Origin: Akebia trifoliata | Lineage: Eukaryota > Streptophyta > Magnoliopsida > Ranunculales > Lardizabalaceae | Direction of reading: 5' to 3' | DNA: 64,000 nt | NCBI GenBank assembly: GCA_017979445.1 | Contig: CM030714.1 | Span: forward strand, 43,849,220-43,913,219 | Shown here: positions 58,199 through 64,000 of the stretch, one piece after another | Layout of the letters: every line of letters starts with the position of its first letter | Position numbering within the stretch: position 1 is the first letter of the stretch | Position numbers and translations under genes: made by a program | The notes under the pieces: model-generated | Databases searched by the model: none | Told to the model about the DNA's origin: nothing | Seen by the model: the letters and a program-made list of their open reading frames with translations, nothing else

Positions 58199-61100
58199 AT
58201 GGTCTCTACTGGGATTGAGAACAGAAGTCTACAATTAGGATTAGGGTTTCTTGTGGTTCTGTTGTTGAATTTTGGTGCAGCAGAAGCCAAATGTAGCAAA
58301 GGCTGTGATCTAGCTTTAGCTTCTTATTACGTCTCGGAGGGATTGGATCTCACATACATCTCTGAAAAATTTTCCCTCTTGAATCAATTTGATTATATTC
58401 TTAGTTTCAATCCTCAAGTCGCCAACAAAGACAGCGTCAAGTCAGGTATCCGATTGAACGTTCCGTTCTCTTGCAATTGTATTGGTAAAGAGTTCTTAGG
58501 CCATGTGTTCAACTATACGGTTCAACCGGGCGATACATACTTTAAGGTCGCTAATACGACTTATGCAAATCTCACAACAGATTGGTGGGTGAATAATTTT
58601 ACTAGTTACAGTCCGTTTATGATACCTGATGTTAATGCCTATATGAATGTTACTGTGAATTGTTCATGTGGGGCTAAAACGGTGTCCAAGGATTATGGGT
58701 TGTTCGTGACTTACCCGCTTCGACCTGGTGAGAATTTGTCTTCCATAGCTTCTGATTCAGGCATCCCAGCTGAATTGCTGCAGCGGTACAATCCTGATTC
58801 GAATTTTAGCAGCGGAAGTGGGTTGGTGTATATTCCTGGCAAAGGTGATTCCTTCTTCGCTTCATTGCTTTTTAGAATTAATGAATTTGAATGTATGGTT
58901 GTGATAGATAATGATTCTTTGTTTACAAAGAAATTCAAACATGCATAATTGGTGTTACGAAGGAAACTTGGTAAGTTGGTCATCAAAAAGAAAAGAATTG
59001 TGTCGAAAAATCTGGTTTGCTTAATTTAAAATCAGAAATAATTAATGTGCAATTATCAAATTTGTATTCTATCTTGTAAAAATGATACCGGAAGAAAGTT
59101 GTATGGTTCAGGTTGGGGGTGCGTGGTCCAGCCTATTGTTAACCTAATTAGCTGAATCTCACTTGTTCCCATCTTTCCTTTGTAAGAGGATCAGAGGGTA
59201 TTGGGTATATACTTGGGATAAAGTGTACGGTGTTCAATAAAGATTTCTCGGTCAAACTGTTCTATGATCCTTAGTATACCCTTCTTTGGTATTCGTGGTT
59301 ATTGTTGTTTGGGGACACAAAGTCCCATCCAAGGTAGCTTTTTCATTTCGAAGGTGGAGGCTGTCCATTGAGGGCTTCTTTAAGATTTCATTTTAGTAGA
59401 CAAGGGGGTTGGTAGTGTTATTCCACTATTTTGCTTATATAAACCACCGAACACTGCTTCTGATTGGTGGGCATGAATCATTGTAAGAGATTCCTAAAGA
59501 ATTTAGCTGAATCATATATTTATTTAATGTAATATAGTATACACACTTATCTAATTTAAAGCAATAAGAGTGTAGCTTTATCATGATTTAAATGCACTTA
59601 TCTAATTTACTATTTTTCATTATTTTTTGTAGGACCAAATTGAAACTTACCTTGCTAATGCTTTCTCTTGATTCTTTGCAGATCAATCAGGAAAATATCC
59701 ACCCCTGAAGTTAAGGTAACTTGCACTACCTTGATGCATTCACAGTTCTATTGCTATCTTCTTGTCTCATATAATCTTGAAATAGTCTAACATGTATTTT
59801 GAATTGTCTTTTTTTTTTTGGCTGCAGCAAAGGTTTTGGGTTTTCTTCCGCACATTGGATTACACTGATTGTCGAAAATTTTCATTTCGGTATACAAATG
59901 TGAGATGTCAAAATAGGGCCTCACATGCACTGTTATTGAATTTAAGCAGGAATTTCAAGTGGAGTCATTGCTGGCGTATCTGTTGCTGGAGTAGCTTCTG
60001 CTCTCCTCATTGCAGCCTGTATATATGTTGGGCTCTATAGAAGAAAGAAGGAGAAAGAGGCATCATTGCTCCCGGCAGCTGTAGAAGATTATTCTAGCAA
60101 ACATGGACATGGTAATCCTTATATTTGGGTTCAAATCTCTAAGGTTAATGTGCCTCTCTCTTTCAAGTATGCTTCTCAAGGTTTTCCCAAATTTGGTAAG
60201 ACCACTCCAAACTGATGTTCTTGCTGAAGTAGCAGGACATCTGAGAGATGATAGGCCAGAGGGAATTTTGTGGTTACAAAATCTCTTTTGGGGATATCAA
60301 AATGTCTCATGTTTACTTTTAGAGTCGTGATTTTCTGACGTCCCCCTCTGACATATGCTCCCTGACGTGGCATGGGTTAGAACCATAGATTTTTTCCTTG
60401 GGATACAGAACTGTATAACCCCATAAATATGAGCAGTTGTGTATCCCGAGGAAAAAAATTATGGTTCTAGCACATGCCACGTCAGGGAGCGTATGACGGA
60501 GGGGGGCATCTGAAAATCGTTATTCTTACTTTTATTGTGTCCAACTCTATTTTTGGTTTATATCCTTTATATTTCATTAATAACATATTTCTTTTTAATA
60601 TTTATGAATTATGAGCTTAGTTCTTGAAGTTGTTTGCTCTTAAAAAAATTAGCATCTTATGGAATGCATATTGAATGATATTTTAAACGCTGCAACCTCA
60701 CGTCTATATCTGGAAGTACTAGATCTATTTATTTCTTATCATCTTATGTGCTCTAACTTCATGTGGTTCGGTAAATTCCGTAACATGATATTAGGGTTGT
60801 AGAATATTATGATTGAAAGGGCCATAATGTCCCTACATACGTGTTCCCACTCCTGATAAATAATGGAATGGGGATCTTAGAAATGGTGCACATGCACAGG
60901 GGATTCAAGGAAATACTTTAGTCCAAAAGTCAACCCATTCTAGCAACCTTAACCATCTTATATGAAATTTCTTTAGTGTAATGTTGTATGAATGTAAAAT
61001 GGAAGAAGTGAAACAAGGGAATTTTGTACTATGAATTGGATGTTCCATCTCACATCGTTGATAAATCTTGATCTCTCTCTATATATCACTCTTCGGATAA

Positions 61101-64000
61101 AGATTTTACAGAAGAAAACATATGATTTTGATGATTGATTTCCCAACTTATGTGAGTGCAGGTTCTGGAACAACATTGAATAACAATTCAGAATCGGTTG
61201 CTCTCGTTGGTGTTGCTTCCCCAGGGCTTACAGGCATCACAGTTGACAAATCAGTGGAATTCACATATGAAGAGCTAGCCAATGCTACAGATGAGTTCAG
61301 CCTGGCTAATAAAATTGGTCAAGGTGGTTTTGGAGCTGTTTACTATGCAGAGCTCAGAGGCGAGGTTTATATTATTGCAATTTATCAATTTCCAAGAAAA
61401 AGAGAGAAAATAGAACGTCTAGTGTTATTCCTTTGATATATATATATATGAGGAATGCTAACGTCCAAGACCTCATGGGGACGTTAGCATTGTCCAACAC
61501 TCTTTTTTTTCAATAATACCCCTCCTCGTTTTGTCTTTTAGTGAAAAGGACAAAGGAATGTTAGTCTTTTACCCAATAAATACATTTATTATATTGGCAT
61601 TGATTGCCAAGGCATTTACTACAAAAAAGATACTTCATTCAAAATACTTAAATGCTCATAGCATTTATTATGTAAACAAGCATCTTTGTGTAAAAGTCCG
61701 ATACACCCTTGTCTTTTTCACTAGAAGACAAAACGAGGATTGTCAGTTCCGTAATTGTTGTGCCCAATGCTTGCACCCCCCCCCCCCCCCACTACTATTT
61801 ATTATCCTACTATTTTCATGCAGAGGGCAGCAATCAAGAAGATGGATATGCAGGCATCAAAAGAATTTCTTGCTGAACTGAAGGTTCTAACACATGTTCA
61901 TCACTTGAATCTGGTATTGCACTTTCCATACGATAGTCTAGTATTTTACCCGATATATAATTTTTTTTTTTTCTTTTTGGCCTAGTAAATGTCTTTTTTT
62001 AATGTCCATCTAGTTCATCGTCTTGAGATTTTTTGAATTTTCCCCTTGGAAGCTTTTAAAAAGGTTGATTTTGATCAATTCATCACAACTCACAATGTAA
62101 AGTTGTTGCAGCCATGTAACGATAATTTTCAAATTGTACTTCTACACTATATGACTTGATATAACTTTACTGAGGCTAAAGTTGTATGAATCAGCCTAGT
62201 GAACTGTGCAAAACATGTAATCCTTTATGGTTGAATCATGCCTTCAACTAATCAGATTTACATCTTTTGACTCAATCAGTTAACTGACTTTCTTGGTCAA
62301 TTGGGTCGTCCTTGGTTGGTGAGGTGACAGGCTTCTTACGAGGGCTCACCTCTTAGTTAATATAGCTTGGAATTGTTTATATCACCCAGATGATTCATAG
62401 GGGTCTCTTTTCTTTCCTTTTTTTTTTCTTTCAATTTTATGATTATTTGTGGTTTTATTCATTTTAAATCCAATGCAGGTGCGCTTGATAGGTTATTGCG
62501 TTGAGGGTTCTTTATTCCTAGTTTATGAGTTCATCGAGAATGGAAACCTAAGCCAACATTTGCGTGGCTCAGGTAGAGAACATTTGTGCTCAAATGTGGT
62601 GTAAAATATTTTGTTTTGCTATGTTGTGCATTCAGTGCTATGGTTGAAATTATTTTCGTTGCTTTCAGAGAGGGAACCACTACCATGGTCTACTAGGGTG
62701 CAAATTGCCCTTGATTCAGCAAGAGGTCTTGAATACATCCATGAACATACGGTTCCTGTGTATATCCATCGAGATATTAAATCTGCAAACATTTTGATAG
62801 ACAAGAACTTCCATGGAAAGGTTGTAACCATTCTTTCACCAGAGTAGAAGATTATGACAAAACCATGTTCCCGATCTTTTTTTGTATTAATATATTTATC
62901 TTGTAGGTTGCGGATTTTGGATTGACAAAACTGACTGAAGTTGGAAGTGGATCATTGCAAACACGTCTAGTTGGTACATTTGGATACATGCCCCCAGAGT
63001 AAGATACCTTATGTTGAATTTTTTGTTTTGGCTTGTTTATTAATGTACTAGTTTCTTATTTGTTGCTTTTGAAGTACGGGAAAAAAATAATGACACCATA
63101 AAGATAGGTTTAAATCTCATTTGAGACTGATAGAAAAGACGTTTCACATGTGCAAAATCTCGCGAGACAAACAACATGACTCGGATGATATTTTGAAAAT
63201 CTAGTCCAAGTCAACCAGGATTTTGTATATTTTAATTAAAATACATTTTTTAAAACATTTATTATCTAAATATAAGATGATTTTATGATTAAACATTTTC
63301 TAATCTACCTTATTTTTTTGGCTTGTTGTGGGTATCCCCACCCTTTGGGTGAGACTAATCCCACGGTCACACTCACCGCCTCAGAAAGTCCTATGTGCAA
63401 CTGGTTGAGTCAAGGTTCAATGGACCTGGAGGGTGGCCCCAAGGAATTCATTGCTTCATGGGGTTTCAAACACTTGACCTACCCTTCCTGAGGAGCGTTA
63501 TCAAGGCTCGGCTTGCCACTAGGCTGAGTCCATGAACGAGACGAGGCGTCAAACCAATTTTTGAAACCAGGACCATAAATATAGAGAGCTTATATTAACA
63601 CACCTACTTTTACTTATAACACACCGACCTATATGTAGAACTCTATACTGGATAGACAAAATCCCAAGAACTGATCCAATTTTTGTTTTGGGGATAGTGT
63701 ATCCTTTACACTTAAAAAAGGGACATTTTTCAAGGGTAATGAATTATGAGAAAAAATTATTCTCCGCTTATCATGTAACAAGTATATCTAGGACTGTCAA
63801 CGGATGCTTATTGGTTCGGAAAACAGTAATATCCAAATCTGAAATTCTTATCTGATATTTGAATTCAAATTCGAATCCGATGGATGTTCTAAAATTATAT
63901 CTGAATTCGAATCCGATTATCCTATCGGATATCGGATAATATCCGATAAGAATTCGAATAATTTGTATATTAAAAAAAAAATACAATTTTTCCGTATCCA
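58199..64000 (+). CDS. LysM receptor-like kinase, CERK1/LYK type (3' end beyond window)
   Basis: Plasma-membrane receptor kinase that perceives chitin or related oligosaccharides. Exons: 58199-58844, 59682-59715, 59828-59832 (5 nt), 59950-60111, 61162-61364, 61824-61913, 62479-62572, 62669-62820, 62907-62998; about 492 residues so far. A signal peptide (1 to about 30) is followed by three LysM domains separated by CxC motifs (SCNC, CSCG). The transmembrane helix is at about 233-255, then a basic stop (YRRKKEK). The kinase is intact: glycine loop [10 protein letters not shown] (334-343), Lys355 in AAIKKM, HRD (445-447) with [11 protein letters not shown] (465-467), GTFGYMPPE. Arabidopsis CERK1 has similar spacing. 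Being an RD kinase with all catalytic residues, it is probably active. The last exons were not found by 64000, so the C-lobe is outside. CERK1 versus a symbiotic NFR1/LYK3 orthologue cannot be settled here. Confidence 0.95.
59828..59832 (+). other. Apparent 5-nt microexon of the LysM kinase
   Basis: Exon 2 ends in phase 2 (59715) and the transmembrane exon (59950) needs phase 1, so direct joining shifts the frame and hits a stop at about 60038. Between them a T-rich tract leads to ggctgcag, then caaag, then gt. Including these five bases restores the frame as [14 protein letters not shown]. Both splice dinucleotides are canonical and the upstream pyrimidine run (59810-59819) is strong. Confidence 0.65.
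60326..60525. mobile_element. Palindromic MITE, family C, in LysM kinase intron
   Basis: The left arm gattttctgacgtccccctc and the right arm (cgattttcagatgcccccct on the reverse strand) pair for about 85 bp through ctccctgacgtggcatg and agaaccatagatttttt. About 200 bp in total; near-complete palindrome. Confidence 0.85.
61449..61740. mobile_element. Family B MITE in LysM kinase intron
   Basis: Inner inverted repeats: cgttttgtcttttagtgaaa at the left and ttttcactagaagacaaaac at the right. The interior matches 50034-50300. It follows 'atggggacgttagcattgtcc', the same junction seen at 50010-50030 beside the family B copy there, so that sequence may belong to the element. Confidence 0.75.
61775..61790. 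repeat. Poly-C run next to an acceptor site
   Basis: An uninterrupted C run of about 14 bases some 35 bp upstream of the exon beginning 61824. Homopolymer C of this length is rare in this AT-rich window. Confidence 0.85.
63010..63789. other. LysM kinase intron, repeat-derived content
   Basis: No exon continuing the kinase after PPE was found. Positions 63330-63480 (gggtggccccaaggaattca, 'cacttgacctacccttcctg') resemble the dispersed sequence at 50690-50730. The intron is therefore enlarged by inserted DNA. Confidence 0.5.
63790..64000. mobile_element. Second hAT element of the 22239 family (window-truncated)
   Basis: Starts aggactgtcaacggatgctt, matching the inverted right end of the 22239-22686 element, and continues with cgaattcgaatccgattatc and ggataatatccgat. 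It continues past 64000, inside the LysM kinase intron. Confidence 0.75.

Overview
This is a 64 kb AT-rich stretch of nuclear DNA from a flowering plant. The evidence is intron-rich genes with GT-AG junctions, plant-specific families (a LysM receptor kinase, a plant O-fucosyltransferase-like protein, a B' PP2A subunit), decayed LINE and Copia elements, many MITEs, and inserted plastid DNA. The species cannot be named from the sequence; the large TE-filled introns are compatible with an early-diverging eudicot.

Five genes are supported. (1) 11911-20528, minus strand: RNA polymerase II second-largest subunit (NRPB2), 25 coding exons, 1187 residues, frame open throughout. (2) 28637-35521, plus: PP2A B' (B56) regulatory subunit, two coding exons split by a 5.2 kb intron full of retroelement debris. 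(3) 36638-41373, minus: a 247-residue conserved plant protein with one hydrophobic helix, five exons. (4) 43828-49311, minus: plant O-fucosyltransferase-like (GT106/PF10250 type) protein, six exons. (5) 58199 to beyond the window, plus: CERK1/LYK-type LysM receptor kinase; nine exons are visible, including an apparent 5-nt microexon, and the kinase C-lobe lies past position 64000.

The first 11.9 kb holds no intact gene. It contains an orphan LEA-like exon (about 2.1 kb), LINE debris, a genomic (intron-containing) duplicate of NRPB2 exons 6-7 (about 7.36-7.80 kb), and plastid-derived DNA (trnG-UCC intron plus 3' exon, then atpI) whose atpI part is split by a Tourist-like MITE. From 20.5 to 27.9 kb there is a reverse-strand LINE, a hAT MITE with a perfect 8-bp target duplication, and a nest of transposons. 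From 49.4 to 58 kb there are foldback elements and an 836-bp hAT-type element with a perfect 8-bp duplication. Several MITE families recur both between genes and inside introns.

The five genes belong to unrelated pathways (transcription, phosphatase signalling, a possible sugar-signalling protein, glycosylation, chitin/Nod-type perception). I see no sign of a co-functional cluster or a new multi-gene system. The noteworthy material is structural: the microexon, a GC-AG intron in NRPB2, the NRPB2 duplicate, the plastid insert, and the hairpin-rich foldback family. Exon boundaries were read by eye and checked by phase and homology; a few could be off by one base.
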